From the NCBI GenBank assembly GCA_023376005.1, contig CM042179.1:17128054-17192053 (forward strand): a stretch of DNA of 64,000 bases. Direction: 5' to 3'. The position numbers and the translations under genes are program-made. The DNA is from Doryteuthis pealeii. Taxonomy: Eukaryota > Mollusca > Cephalopoda > Myopsida > Loliginidae. Numbering within the stretch: position 1 is the stretch's first letter; each line of letters opens with the position of its first letter. Of the stretch, positions 49,016 through 60,357 are shown piece by piece. The notes under the pieces were generated by a model, which saw only the letters and a program-made list of their open reading frames with translations, had not been told where the DNA came from and searched no databases.

Positions 49016-49520
49016 TTGCCTCCTACCAAATTTCCACTGTACCAACTTTTCTTGGTATTTTTTACCTGTCTGATCAGATATTTGAAAGTTCACTATCTGT
49101 TCACCTCAGAACTCATTCTATTCAGTTCTATTATTATTGTCATCTGCTCAATTATAACTAACCATCAGTTTTTGTACTTTGCTTTGGTTTGGTATGCATA
49201 GAAACAGTTCTAGTGAGAGAGCCACTGTGAGCGGTTTAAAGTAAACAAAGAGTTAAAGTTAGTAAATTAATAATGCAACCTGATAAAAATAGCCTTGAAA
49301 ATGATAAAATCTTATCTGCTGACTCATTTTATGCATGTCACTACATGATAAAGATTATTTTGACATTGTGAATTATGTTTCAATTTAGAACCTTTATGTG
49401 CATGTCAAGTTTGTTCATCCTGAATAACCTACTGTCCAGTTTTTTTGGCAGAGTTCACATCACATTTGATGGATTCCAATAAATGACATGATCTGTTAAG
49501 TTGAGCCACTATCATTATCT
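49016..49520. other. Intron sequence, nothing recognised
   Basis: No gene or repeat recognised. Confidence 0.4.
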
Positions 49521-49799
49521 AATAGTACTGGGCTTTCAATTAGTATTGAAAATATACTATTGCAATAGTACTGGGCTTTCAATTAGTATTGAAAATATAC
49601 TATTGCAATAGTACTGGGCTTTCAATTAGTATTGAAAATATACTATTGCAATAGTACTGGGCTTTCAATTAGTATTGAAAATATACTATTGCAATAGTAC
49701 TGGGCTTTCAATTAGTATTGAAAATATACTATTGCAATAGTACTGGGCTTTCAATTAGTATTGAAAATATACTATTGCAATAGTACTGGGCTTTCAATT
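49521..49799. repeat. 43-bp tandem repeat, 6.5 identical copies, self-complementary monomer
   Basis: Units start at 49521, 49564, 49607, 49650, 49693 and 49736, with a 21-bp partial unit at 49779. By eye the copies are identical. Each holds GCAATAGTA (spanning the unit junction) and TACTATTGC as complementary arms, and inside these TTCAAT and ATTGAA. There are no variable spacers. Confidence 0.97.
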
Positions 49800-51748
49800 T
49801 AATGATATAAGTCTTGTACAAAGTTTGATATTTTTATTTTAAGTTTATTTTATTTTGTTTCTCTTTGGGTTTTGAACTTCATGTTTTGAGACATTGGATA
49901 ATTTTACATAAACCCTTGATAATTAGGTAAAATGTCAACTTTGTGTTTGACTATACTGGTGATACATGTGCATCCATAGTTTTATTTTTTTGTTCTGTAC
50001 CATAATCCCCTGAATTAAGAAAGATTTTCTGGAAATACAAGGATCCATTTGCCAATGGACATAATTCTTATTGTAATTGTTTATTTACTTTAAAATTTTG
50101 ATGCATCAAACAGATCAATATTTTAAGGCAAAAAAGTTTCAAAGTTTTTGAAATTGTCACACATAGGAATCTGAAGCCTTGCTGTTGAGGGAGATTGCTG
50201 TTTGAGAGATTTTTATAATTTTTGAATTTAGTCTTTTTCAAGGAGGCCAAATCAAAAATTTAAATCAAGGATATAAATATCTTATTTTAAAAAATCTATA
50301 TTCAACTCTTGATGTACTTTAAGAATATAGTTTTCGATGGTTTCTATGTTTCTGTGGTGAGTTATTGGGATTCAAAAATCAAAATATATTAAACATATTT
50401 CGGATTTTCAATTTTAAAGATGAAAGACATTTCTAATTAAATGGCTCTTGGGTGTTTGGTTGACTCCCTCAAGCCTCTTATTAGAGTGGGGTAGATTTTC
50501 TAATCACCCTTGGCCTATGATGGTGTGGGGTGGGGGTTACTTTTAATTTCTAAAAACATTTAATTTAGAACAATTGGTTCTAACTGATTTTTAAACATTG
50601 TAGGATGGAGATAAGAAAAACAATCTTAGAAAGGTTTGTAAGAAATTCAATTTTAAAATGCAAACCTCCAAAATTGGGGAGAATTTTGAAAGTAGAAACT
50701 TTCAGAAATTCACCAAAATTTTAAATGAAAATGATTCATGCTATTGTGCTGGATTTTTCAGGATTTATTTATCTCGTGGATACAAACAAATGGAATGATC
50801 CATAATGATATTGTATAGCAACAATGAAAAGTCTCCTCAATCATCTCTTCTCTTTGACATTTGCAGATGAGTATTAATGAAAGGATATAAGTATTCATTA
50901 AAAATGAATATATGTAACTATATTGATTAATATAAGAAAGAACAAGATATGATGCATAGAGTTTAGATTCTTTACCAAAATGTTATGGTTATTGGTGATG
51001 AAAATTGAAAACATGGTGAATAGGAGTAAAATGAGGCAATCAATCCAACAATATATGAAGAAATGTAGACAAACACAGGATGTTACACTGGATGGTTATA
51101 ATGTTGACATTTGGATGTTTCTGTTAATATAGAAACCTTCTTCAGGACAATATGAAACAAGTAAAGGAAAAAAAGATTTCTGTTGTTAAAAAGATGATGG
51201 ATGTTTTAAATGAGTTGAGTTTGGAAATTCAGTGTCACCATTGCTAGTGACCCCTCCCCCTCAAAGACAATGATGTGGACTGGCTTTTCATCACTATTGG
51301 TCCATCTTGTGGGGATAGAGCAAGCCAACAGTTGTTCTGTGAGTTCACCATAATTGTTCTCATCTGAGCAAAACCTAAGCATGTTCAGTTGGAGCAGTTT
51401 TTCAAAAGTATGGTCTATCCCACTTGTTCTTCATGGCCTGTGATAAAAATTGGTCTTTCTCATTTTTATGAGAAATATCAAATGTCTTCATGCACTATCA
51501 GCCTGATAAGAAACTCAGACAATACCACGGCCTTGCTAGGTATGGACTTCATTGACTTGCTGGGATTGTTGTCAATCTCACCAACAAATTCGAGAGTTCA
51601 TTTTATATCGGAATGATCAGAGTGAGGCTTTCCAGGAACTATATGTATATATGTGTATGATTGTATGCATATGTATGTATATATAAGTGGTTGTGTGTAT
51701 ATGTATGTATATTTGTGGGTTGGTATATATGTGTATTCATTTATATGA

Positions 51749-51751
<3 letters not shown>
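49800..51751. other. Intron sequence, nothing recognised
   Basis: A patch at about 51180-51620 has more complexity and an open frame at 51389-51616, and may be a decayed part of the retroelement whose tail follows at 51815. No family could be assigned. Confidence 0.35.

Positions 51752-51784
<33 letters not shown>
51752..51784. repeat. (TA)n microsatellite
   Basis: TA tract at the end of a TATG/TGTG-rich patch (51640-51750), just before the zinc-finger fragment. Confidence 0.9.
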
Positions 51785-51787
<3 letters not shown>

Positions 51788-51814
51788 TATACATGAACTG
51801 ACTGGAGAATTCAT

Positions 51815-52206
51815 TTGGATGATGGTTGTATCAGTTTTGAGAATGAAAGAATTGAGCATGAAAACCTCAAGCATCAACTTCGAAAGGGATACACCTGTCA
51901 TATTGGAGAAAACATGGAGTGTTTGAAATGTCAGACATGTGGTCAAATTCTGCTTTCTAAGGCTGGATATGTCAATCATAGGAAATCTCATCAAGAACAA
52001 TTCATGCACACTCCAGAAACAAACAATGTGTCTTGTGCAATCTGTAACAAAGTCTGTAAGTGAGCTTCTGGTCTTAGGAGATATATGGTGGTGCGTAAGC
52101 ATCAAATTTTATCATCTGATACAATGGGAGGGACGTCCTTCTATGTCATATTTGCATCAAACTCTGTGGATCTGCAGCAGGTTTGATGAGTCATTTGAGG
52201 GCTCAT
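51815..52206 (+). pseudogene. Retroelement C-terminal zinc-finger fragment
   Basis: Three C2H2-type finger units are readable. Finger 1 (51929-51991) is intact: CQTC, 12 residues, then HRKSH. Finger 2 (from 52034) has CAIC followed by an in-frame TGA at 52061, and Tyr and Arg stand where the two His belong. Finger 3 (52144-52206) is intact as CHIC, 12 residues, HLRAH, but in another frame. Repeated VCK/LC-G-SA-GL spacing resembles the zinc-finger tails carried by some non-LTR retroelement proteins in molluscs, which is a recollection and not a search. A decayed C2H2 transcription factor gene is the alternative, but the stop and frameshift argue against a live gene. Confidence 0.6.
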
Positions 52207-52280
52207 GAGAGGAAAGGTTCTGGTGGTGGGATTATAGGATTGTGAGGAACTGCAGTGATCTGTAAAGATTATGCTATTGC

Positions 52281-52286
<6 letters not shown>

Positions 52287-52334
<48 letters not shown>
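52287..52334. repeat. (TG)n microsatellite
   Basis: Uninterrupted TG tract of about 48 bp shortly after the zinc-finger fragment. Confidence 0.95.
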
Positions 52335-52335
<1 letters not shown>

Positions 52336-55020
52336 ATATTTTTATATAATCATAATAAGCCATTGTTGAGTCAGTCTCATGATAATGCTTTGTCACCCAA
52401 ATCATCTGGTCTAGATTTTGCTGGCAGCATCTGTGTGATCTTTTTGTAGCCAGTTGTGTATTGAATATAATCTGCCACTTTCAGGAAGGTTTAAATGATG
52501 CCAAGAAAGAATCGTGTTATTTTGAAAAGATCACACAATTATTAACATGTGACAAAGAATATGGATATACACTATATGGAGTTAATATCATCGTATTTCC
52601 CTATTAGCCAGTATCATGGAATAGTAAATCTAACCCAAATAGTCTATACATCATATGATCTGCCTGCATCCCATTCATGCAACCTATACAAAGAATAAAA
52701 GATCTTTAAATATATTTTTTGTGATAGAAGACAGCACTAAACATGTACATATGACATTTATAGTTACTAACAAAAATATGCATCCTCTGGGCTCAAGTAT
52801 TTAAATTTTAGCATAACAGAACAAAACTAAATAAGGACGCATATAAAAAGATTACACTTTTTATTTCATTTTAATTGATTTCTATATAAAAGTATTCATA
52901 AGATATCTTTATGTGTGTGTATAAAAAAAAGATATTGGGCAAATCAAAAAAAAGAATAAAACTTAAAATTTAGCATTTGATATTATTGAAAAATAGATTA
53001 TGTTCAACTTATTTAAAACATAGGTGGTACAATCAAAGAATAAAACTGCTTTGATGCTAGCTCTTCCTATCACTTCTGTTTTTCATTGATAAAATTTCCT
53101 AATTAAACTATTTAACCAAATTTGATAGTAAAGAATAAAATTACAGTTATTTCTTTTTGTTATTAACAAGCATTTGGCTCACATTTGTTGAAATAAAAAG
53201 AAATACTGTTAGAAATCAATAATATCAAGCAAGTATTAAAAACAAATTTTTAAGATCAATATGCAAATTAGCCTTCTGTTCATACTGTAAACCACTATTT
53301 AGTTGCATCTCATTAGTATGTCTAATAATATTAGTAATATAAAACAATTTTCTTAATAATTGAGATTAAAATAAAATCATGGAGACTGTGACATAAATAA
53401 CTATGGGAATTGTGATGTAATTGTTGTTACAAACACATTATTACAAAGCAGTTATTGCCCATGTGATTTAAGTTATATAATTATATATTTGTTTTATATG
53501 TGTTTAAGTTTAAAAATGAAAACGATAAAACATTTAAATTATTTACAGAATTGTCATATGTCTCATTGTTGGTAAATGTGAGAGATGAGCAAACATCAAT
53601 TATCTGGTAGAACATTCTTCTCAACAGCACACACTGCCATGGCCATCCATAGATAAAATGTGGGTAATACAATTAAACAAGATTGCAGAATTAACTGAAC
53701 AGAAAATCAAATCTATAATGAGCTAGTTTAATTTTGAAATTAGCTGAGGTACCCAACATTGCTTAGGAAAGAAGTAATCATGACTTAATAGTTAATTATT
53801 AAATTCTAAATGAAGGATTATATTCTGACAAGATGCAAAAAGGTTTTATGTTAATAATTTTCTTGGGTAAACAATATTGATAATCTTTCCTTCTGAGACA
53901 AAAGTGAACTTTTTTTTTAAACATTTTAAGGACTCACATCTAAATTAACTGAGAGAGAAGCATGTGCTTGCTCATTAGCATCAGATATGAAATCAATTTG
54001 TTGAAACTTAACATCCACAGCAAGCCTGTAGCATTTATGAGTAGCATTCCCAGTTGATTTTTTTTATTTGAGGTTATTGTTGTTTTAGCACATTAGTTAT
54101 ATAGAGCTGTGTAAATGGAGTTCAGAACCGTTTGAATTATGCAAATATCCCCAGTGGTTCAAAAGTTATGAGAATTTAAAGCCCCGAAATTGGGGGTACA
54201 AATGTGGACATGATTTTGTTTCAAAAATATGTCAAATCACGGACCATTAAAAAAAAAGAAATTCAGTGATTTCTTCACCGTTTCTTTATTTTTGGAGCAA
54301 TTTTGATAGAATTCGGTATTCTTATGTAAAATTGTATGTTCTTTCTGATTATGCACTCAAATTGTATGTATCTCTATGTTTTAACCCATTATTTAGAGAA
54401 TAAGAGATACAGATAGCAGCGATTTTGGGTTTTTTAAAAGCTTAACACCCAATTATTCAACATTTTCATTATGATACTGCATGTATATACATGTATAGTA
54501 TTAATTCAAATAAATAACATCACTTTGAAGAAAAATAAAACATTTATTGCAAAAACACAGACATAAAATGAGGGTTCAGTTTATTTTATGGTGGGAATTT
54601 ACAAGTAAAAAGTTAAGGATTACTGACTTTAAAACATAGCTAAAAAAATTCAGAAAAAAAAAAAAGAAAAGTAATTTTGTTGTTGCAGAAATTTCCATAA
54701 AATACGATAATTATCAAACTTTTTTACGTGTGAATCTTAAAATTCTCATGCCAAAAATTAATGTTAAATAGATATTGGGTAAAATCATACTCAAAATCCC
54801 ATGATATTACAGGGTGATACAAAAAAAAAAAAAAAAAAAGAACCCAAATTATTTATTTTCCCATTAAACTAACCTTAACACACCTCTAGTTAAAATTAAT
54901 AGTTTTATTACAAAATTAGTGGGTTCTGTTTTTTCTGGGTTATAGTTTGTTTTGAAATGTACGATTGTAAATTGTACGTTTACAAATTTTGCTTTTGTTT
55001 ACATTTTTCGTAATTTCAAG
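52335..55020. other. AT-rich intron sequence, distal part may be decayed 583-bp repeat
   Basis: No gene recognised. At 54417 the block GATTTTGGGTTTTTTAA recurs at about 55588, 1.17 kb away, twice the period of the downstream array, so the array may once have extended here. Poly-A tracts lie at 54655-54670 and 54820-54839. Confidence 0.4.
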
Positions 55021-56390
55021 TTTTTTTTCTCCAAAATTGAAACGAAAGTAAAAAATAATTCAATTGTTAAAAACACATAAAAGTTAAATATTTAGAAAGA
55101 TTTTTATTTTATTTTTAAAGGTATAAATATTTTAAAAATTGGCGATGGAAATAAGCGATGAATTTAAACTTTATTGTGTGCATAACATAAACAATGCCTC
55201 GCTGTTTAATGTAAACATTACGCGCTTATAGCCTGTCGGACAAATAAATTTGAGATTTTTTTTCAAAATACAAATTTTTGAATAAAAAGCCAAAGAATTT
55301 AACATTCTTCAAATTTTATATCAAAATAATTTTGAATGTTTCGAATGTTACATACAAAGTGCGTCTTTTTCGCAAATTATACTCATTTTGAACAAATAGT
55401 CTTGGAGTTTGCACTATGGTAATTTTACTTCCACGGGTCCTAGAAACAAAAAAAAAGCTCCCTTTTGTACTTCCAGGTGTCTTCTAATTGAATGCAAAAT
55501 TTCAAGAATATTGATAAAGATTAGCCACTTAGATTTTCCAAAGAAATGTAGAGTGTAAAATGTATTCTCTTAAAAAAATTCCTATCACGCATTTTTGGGT
55601 TTTTTAAGCAAAATACGTTTTTAACTCGCTGTAAAAAAATATTCAATTAATAAAAACACATACAAATGACATATTTAGAGAGATTATTTTCTTTTCTTTT
55701 CAATCATATGAATATTTTTAAGATTGAGCAATAAATATACGAGAAATTGTGATTTTAAATCAATACTGTCCAATTTATGATGTCAGTTGACAGGGTGTTT
55801 TTACATTCGAAAGTCACGTAAATTCGAGGTTTTTCTTCAAAATCAAAACTTTCGGATCAAATCCCGAAGCACTTCACAATCTTTAAATTTCACAAATTTT
55901 ATAGGAAAATAATTTTGAAAATCTCTAAAATTGCAGACCATGTGCGTCTTTCTTGCGTCTTTCATATTTTTTAAACAAATAACCTTTAAATTTGCCCTCC
56001 CATATTTTCGTTTCCACGGATCCTAGAAACAAAACAAAAAAAGCCGTTTGTACTTCCAGGTGTCTTCTATTTGAGTACAAAATTTCAAGAATATTGATAA
56101 AGATTACCTACTTTGATTTTGAAAAACAAAACAACGTGTAAAATTTATCCTAAAAAAAAAACTGTCATATTTTTGTTTTCAGCTGTTCAACCGAAAATAC
56201 GGTTTTAACTCGCTGTAAAAAATAATTCAATTGATGAAAACCGATAAAAGTTACATATTTAGAAAGATTACTCTATTCTCTTTCCAACCATATAAATCTT
56301 TTTAAGATTGGTTAAGAAATACTCGAGAAATTGCAAATTCAAATGATAAAGGTCGCAAATTTGAAAATGTCAGCGTTTTTCAGCTAAATG
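55021..56390. repeat. Tandem repeat of about 583 bp, two full copies and a partial third
   Basis: The AATTCAATT block occurs at 55057, 55640 (first base differs) and 56224. Other paired blocks are CCTAGAAACAAAA (55439, 56024), TACTTCCAGGTGTCTTCTA (55470, 56053) and TTTCAAGAATATTGATAAAG (55500, 56083). Units have diverged by substitutions and small indels. No open frame is shared. It looks like a low-copy satellite or a tandemly duplicated unknown element. Confidence 0.85.
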
Positions 56391-58440
56391 CTTGTAATGC
56401 TATTATGAGATATTCAAGTTGATAGTAAATTTGCTGTTGCATCTTGAAAAGTGGATCATTTATTAATCATGTTGTAACAATATAAGATACCATTTGCAAT
56501 AACCTTTGTTCCAAAAGTTTGTTGAAAACTTTCTCTAAAGAAAAGTGACTTAAGAAGGACCAGCAATTCATTTAAAGATGCAATTTTGACCACATCTTAT
56601 TCTTCATTTGATCAGGTCTTTCTATTTGGTTCTTTTCATTACACTATTGCATGAAATACTTTAAAGAGATGAGTTATAGTACCAATGTCACTGGTAATGG
56701 TGTAATCAAGACTTGGATCATATCAAAATACTACTCTCCTCAAACCATGACTCATTTTTTAAGTGTGATGGACCAAGGCCCTCTAAGATATCTTAGAAGG
56801 TGCTGGATGGACCCAAAGATGTGATAGTTTAAGTCATGTTTGATGTTTTTTATGGTGTCTCTGGTGTTATCCATCCCAAATACACTGCTCTTATAGTTTT
56901 TGTAGTTAAATTGACATCTCAGCTTCATCATTGTTGTATCCTGTAGAGATTTGTATAGACTTATCAGTATTTATCTGTGTTGCAAGTTGAATCTGCTTCT
57001 CAGAATCCAGACTTGGTAAGTGGTTTAAATAGCAGGTTGGGCTATTCTACTATGTGGCATGATCAAGTCTGTTTCCAGGATTTGATTAGCTGGTGGTTTT
57101 AGTGTGGATATCTTTATCCATATATATACTAAACACTTGATTGTTCAGTCAATTTCTACAGAATGTATTCAGTTACACTGTCTTTTTTATCTTGTGAGTG
57201 GGCGTTCTAGTCACAGCCTTCCTGTGAAGGTGTGTATGATGTTTATTCTACATATCCCAGCAGTTTGGCTGCATTATGTGTTCACATATTTTAGAGTTAT
57301 TTTTCCCATTGCTCTGGAGACACATCTCTGCAGAATCTCTTTGAACTTTGGAAGTGTTTTGTAAAAGGGTTGAGAGTTTTGCAGAGATTTGATTAGAGCT
57401 TTGCTTGGTACTGTTATGATATAGATATTGGGGTAAATTTTCAGAATATTTTTTACCGTCTAGAAAAATTCTATTATATTTCTGAGATAATATAGGAGAA
57501 GTTTAATTTAAAAAGTTCCAGCCCCACCTCCCTAAAAAATCTCCATTATACTTTTGTGCCATCACCTTTAGTGGTCAACAATTACCATTTTGGGGATGGA
57601 GAAACATTTTTTGTGTTCATAATAAACTTATATCTTTCCATTTGATCAAAAATAGCAGTTTTAACCCCAAATTGAGGTAGGGTGACCTCAAGTTACCTCA
57701 GGGGTTAATGCCAACAATCCTATACTCATAGTAAAGTCACACCTATAAACTAATTTTCAGCCCTCTGTATCCAATCATTTGGCCATCCATAAAATACAAT
57801 TGCAAACTTTATTCATGGCTGCAGATTCATTTAACCTATAGAAATAAATTGTCAAAGATACACTGACCATTCCAGGCATGCATAATATGATCTTATGGAT
57901 ATATAACTGAATTAATTGCTATTTTATTTACTTTACTATTATTATTTAAATTTCATATCACAAACCTTTTACTTATGATCAACAGCAGTGCATGTATGCA
58001 TAATTTGATTTTAAATATAAGAATATTTATAAATTTATAAGTTATCACATAATCATTGTATCAACAGCCAATCAAGTTCAATCATTTATCAACTAGTTAT
58101 TACTTCTAAAAATGGTAATAACTAAAATTATTCCTACTTTTACCAGGGTGAATCAAAAATTTTGCAATAAAATGGTATGTGCTAGTTTGTGACACGTTTA
58201 TCACATGACCAAAGAAGTTCAAGTTGTAGAGGGTACCTGCTATGGTTGGTAGTAATTGGTGTACCAACAAGTTTGCATTGTTAAAAAAAAAATCATTTGC
58301 ATTTATTCTTAAAAAAAAGCAGACACACAGTATTTTTAAATGCTTTATTTGAAAATATTTGTATATAAATGTTTTCAGATCTTGAATAACTAAAACTCTT
58401 TATGAAGTAAACATTTACTCATCTTATATCATACAGCCAC
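56391..58440. other. Intron sequence of moderate complexity, unassigned
   Basis: The part at 56460-57420 has coding-like complexity and an open frame at 57104-57364, but no family residues or splice sites could be matched. It may be a decayed transposable element. Nothing is recognised from 57420 to 58440. Confidence 0.35.
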
Positions 58441-58829
58441 AGTAGTAAGGTACCTCTTACAGATCATAGAGCTGCAGGAGTAAGGTACCTCTTACAGATC
58501 ATAGAGCTGCAGGTACCTCTTACAGATCATAGAGCTGCAGGAGTAAGGTACCTCTTACAGATCATAGAGCTGCAGGAGTAAGGTACCTCTTACAGATCAT
58601 AGAGCTGCAGGAGTAAGGTACCTCTTACAGATCATAGAGCTGAGTAAGGTACCTCTTACAGATCATAGAGCTGCAGGAGTAAGGTACCTCTTACAGATCA
58701 TAGAGCTAAGGTACCTCTTACAGATCATAGAGCTGCAGTAAGGTACCTCTTACAGATCATAGAGCTGCAGGAGTAAGGTACCTCTTACAGATCATAGAGC
58801 TGCAGGAGTAAGGTACCTCTTACAGATCA
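58441..58829. repeat. Minisatellite, 12 copies with variable linkers
   Basis: GGTACCTCTTACAGATCATA recurs twelve times from 58449 to 58829. Seven of the eleven junctions carry the full GCAGGAGTAA linker after AGAGCT plus G; the other four are shortened to different lengths (before copies 3, 7, 9 and 10). The conserved block itself is nearly unchanged. The array ends about 480 bp before ORAI exon 2. Confidence 0.97.
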
Positions 58830-58958
58830 AATTTATACTAGTTACCACACAAATTCCTTTATGAAGTGTGTTGGATCTTCATTTATATCATTTTATCATC
58901 TCAATATTTGTTTAAAGATTTGTTGACTTTTCTATATTTACTGTTATCATACAAGTTG

Positions 58959-59118
58959 GTATTTACACAACCCATTCACCATAAGTAATAGCAAATGGTT
59001 TGAATAAATACCATGGTATTTACACAACCCATTCACAATAAGTGGGATGTGACACAAGGTCGCAGGTATGGGGCATCCAGAAAGAATGAAACTTGCTATT
59101 CATTACTAATGGATCTTC
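58959..59118 (-). mobile_element. tRNA-derived SINE, family S3
   Basis: Minus-strand sequence has GATCCATTAGTAATGAATAG and the GGATGCCCCATACC body block of S3. The TTTACACAACCCATTCAC tail block is duplicated (58961 and 59016). The head is lost. Confidence 0.65.
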
Positions 59119-59305
59119 CATTATCATACAAGTTTGTGATTTTGACTTTTCTATATTAACTGTCATTGGACATTTTATAATTTTCAATTTCTTAATTTAA
59201 GATCTGCTATTTCTAGCTTCTTTTTTCTTTTTTAAGAAAAATATTTATATTTGAATTATTTAAATACTTATATGATTATATTTTTTCTTTGTTTTTTTCT
59301 TTCAG

Positions 59306-59806
59306 GTTGCCATGGTAGAAATCCAGCTTGAGGATGAAATTCCAAATTACCTATTAATTGCCTTTAGTATTTGTACAACATTGCTTGTTGCAGTCCATCT
59401 ATTGGCCCTGATGATAAGTACTTGTATCCTTCCAAATATTGAAGCAGTCAGCAATATGCATTCATTTTCTGCTGTCAAAGAATCACCTCATGAAAAAATG
59501 AGGTGGTATATAGAACTGGCTTGGGTTTTCTCCACTGGTGTTGGAACATTGCTTTTTCTTGCTGAAATAGCTTTATTATGTTGGGTCAAGTTTGATAAAT
59601 ACAGTAAATCTGCTGCTATTGCTTCTACAGCATTAGTCATTCCAGTTTTGATTCTTTTCATAATTTTTGGAATTCACTTTTATAAACGATTAGTTGCTCA
59701 TAAATATGAACATACTGAAAGGGAGTTGCAGGAATTAAGAGAATTAGTAATCAAAATTGATCAAGATACTGCTTTACCAACAACTCCTGGAAGAGTAACA
59801 CCATAA
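59306..59806 (+). CDS. ORAI: ORAI calcium channel, coding exon 2 (residues 56-221)
   Basis: This exon completes the CRAC channel pore subunit of the plasma membrane. The first residues, [11 protein letters not shown], continue TM1. E60 corresponds to the human ORAI1 selectivity-filter E106 and V56 to the hydrophobic gate V102, while E64, D65 and E66 form the outer acidic patch. TM2 (about 70-93) holds H86 (human H134) and is followed by the conserved [13 protein letters not shown] and VKESPHE cytosolic loop. TM3 (about 126-149) holds E142 (human E190) and CWVKF. TM4 (about 159-181) holds P168 (human P245). The C-terminal helix (about 187-206) keeps L199 and L202, matching the STIM-binding L273/L276. 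The TM3-TM4 extracellular loop is only about seven residues and has no N-glycosylation sequon. The exon starts after a pyrimidine-rich CAG acceptor and ends with TAA at 59804-59806. Confidence 0.97.
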   Translation, partial: VAMVEIQLEDEIPNYLLIAFSICTTLLVAVHLLALMISTCILPNIEAVSNMHSFSAVKESPHEKMRWYIELAWVFSTGVGTLLFLAEIALLCWVKFDKYSKSAAIASTALVIPVLILFIIFGIHFYKRLVAHKYEHTERELQELRELVIKIDQDTALPTTPGRVTP

Positions 59807-59820
59807 AATATGTGATAACA

Positions 59821-59845
59821 TTTTTTTTTTTTTTTTTTTTTTTTT
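59821..59845. repeat. Poly-T tract in the 3' UTR
   Basis: Twenty-five T residues begin 15 bp after the ORAI stop codon. Confidence 0.95.
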
Positions 59846-60040
59846 AATGAATTTACTCCCGCACTCATGTATAAAATTGAGATTTCAATTCTTTTTGTTT
59901 TCATGATTTTTTTTTTTTTCTACAAAAACTAAATAAGGAATCTCAATTTTTTAAAAGAAATATTTGTATTTTTCAACAATATTTTATTGAATTTTAATTG
60001 ATTTTTTTTTTAAATTGTTACAATAATTTTAAGATATATG

Positions 60041-60046
60041 AATAAA
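60041..60046 (+). promoter_or_regulatory. Polyadenylation signal candidate of ORAI
   Basis: AATAAA lies 235 bp after the stop codon. Such hexamers are common by chance in this AT-rich sequence, so a longer 3' UTR is equally possible. Confidence 0.4.
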
Positions 60047-60298
60047 ATATGTTGAAAATTATTCCATGCATCCCCTTTTTTCATGTCTTAAAACTAATCC
60101 CAGAACTGCTTGCATTATATAATTTTTACTTGAACAATCTTTGGTATTATAATGCAATCAGTTTTACTTTATTCAATACATGTTTGAATATTTTAATTTC
60201 TCTCCTTTTTACAAATGAAACTATCTAAAATGTCTACTTTGGTGAGTAACAATATTAACTTTTATATTGACTGTTTGATTTGTTAAATAAATAATAAT

Positions 60299-60357
60299 TT
60301 TCTAAATATTTTAATAAACTCATTGTTAGACAATGAGTTTATTAAAATATTTAGAAA
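60299..60357. repeat. Perfect 28-bp inverted repeat, 3-nt loop
   Basis: Arms at 60299-60326 and 60330-60357 are exact complements (left arm begins TTTCTAAATATTTTAATAAA); the loop is TAG. If the ORAI transcript extends this far, it would form a long RNA hairpin 0.5 kb after the stop. Confidence 0.95.

Larger units (their letters stand above)
29878..59305 (+). other. ORAI: ORAI intron, 29,428 bp
   Basis: The donor GTAGGA at 29878 and the acceptor after a strong pyrimidine tract (TTTTTTTCTTTCAG, ending at 59305) join codon 55 to codon 56 in phase 0 and restore the conserved FAMVAMVE pore sequence. The intron contains most of the transposable elements in the window. The two ends are inferred from protein conservation and not from transcripts. 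Confidence 0.92.

Noticed and set aside
49521..49799. Regular direct repeats that could suggest a CRISPR array
   Set aside because: Units are contiguous and identical with no unique spacers, and the context is an animal intron.
57104..57364. 86-residue open frame with membrane-like residues
   Set aside because: No homology recognised and no splice context; the surrounding DNA looks like decayed repeat.
58441..58829. Core-plus-linker pattern that could suggest repeats and spacers
   Set aside because: Linkers are shortened versions of one sequence and not unique spacers.
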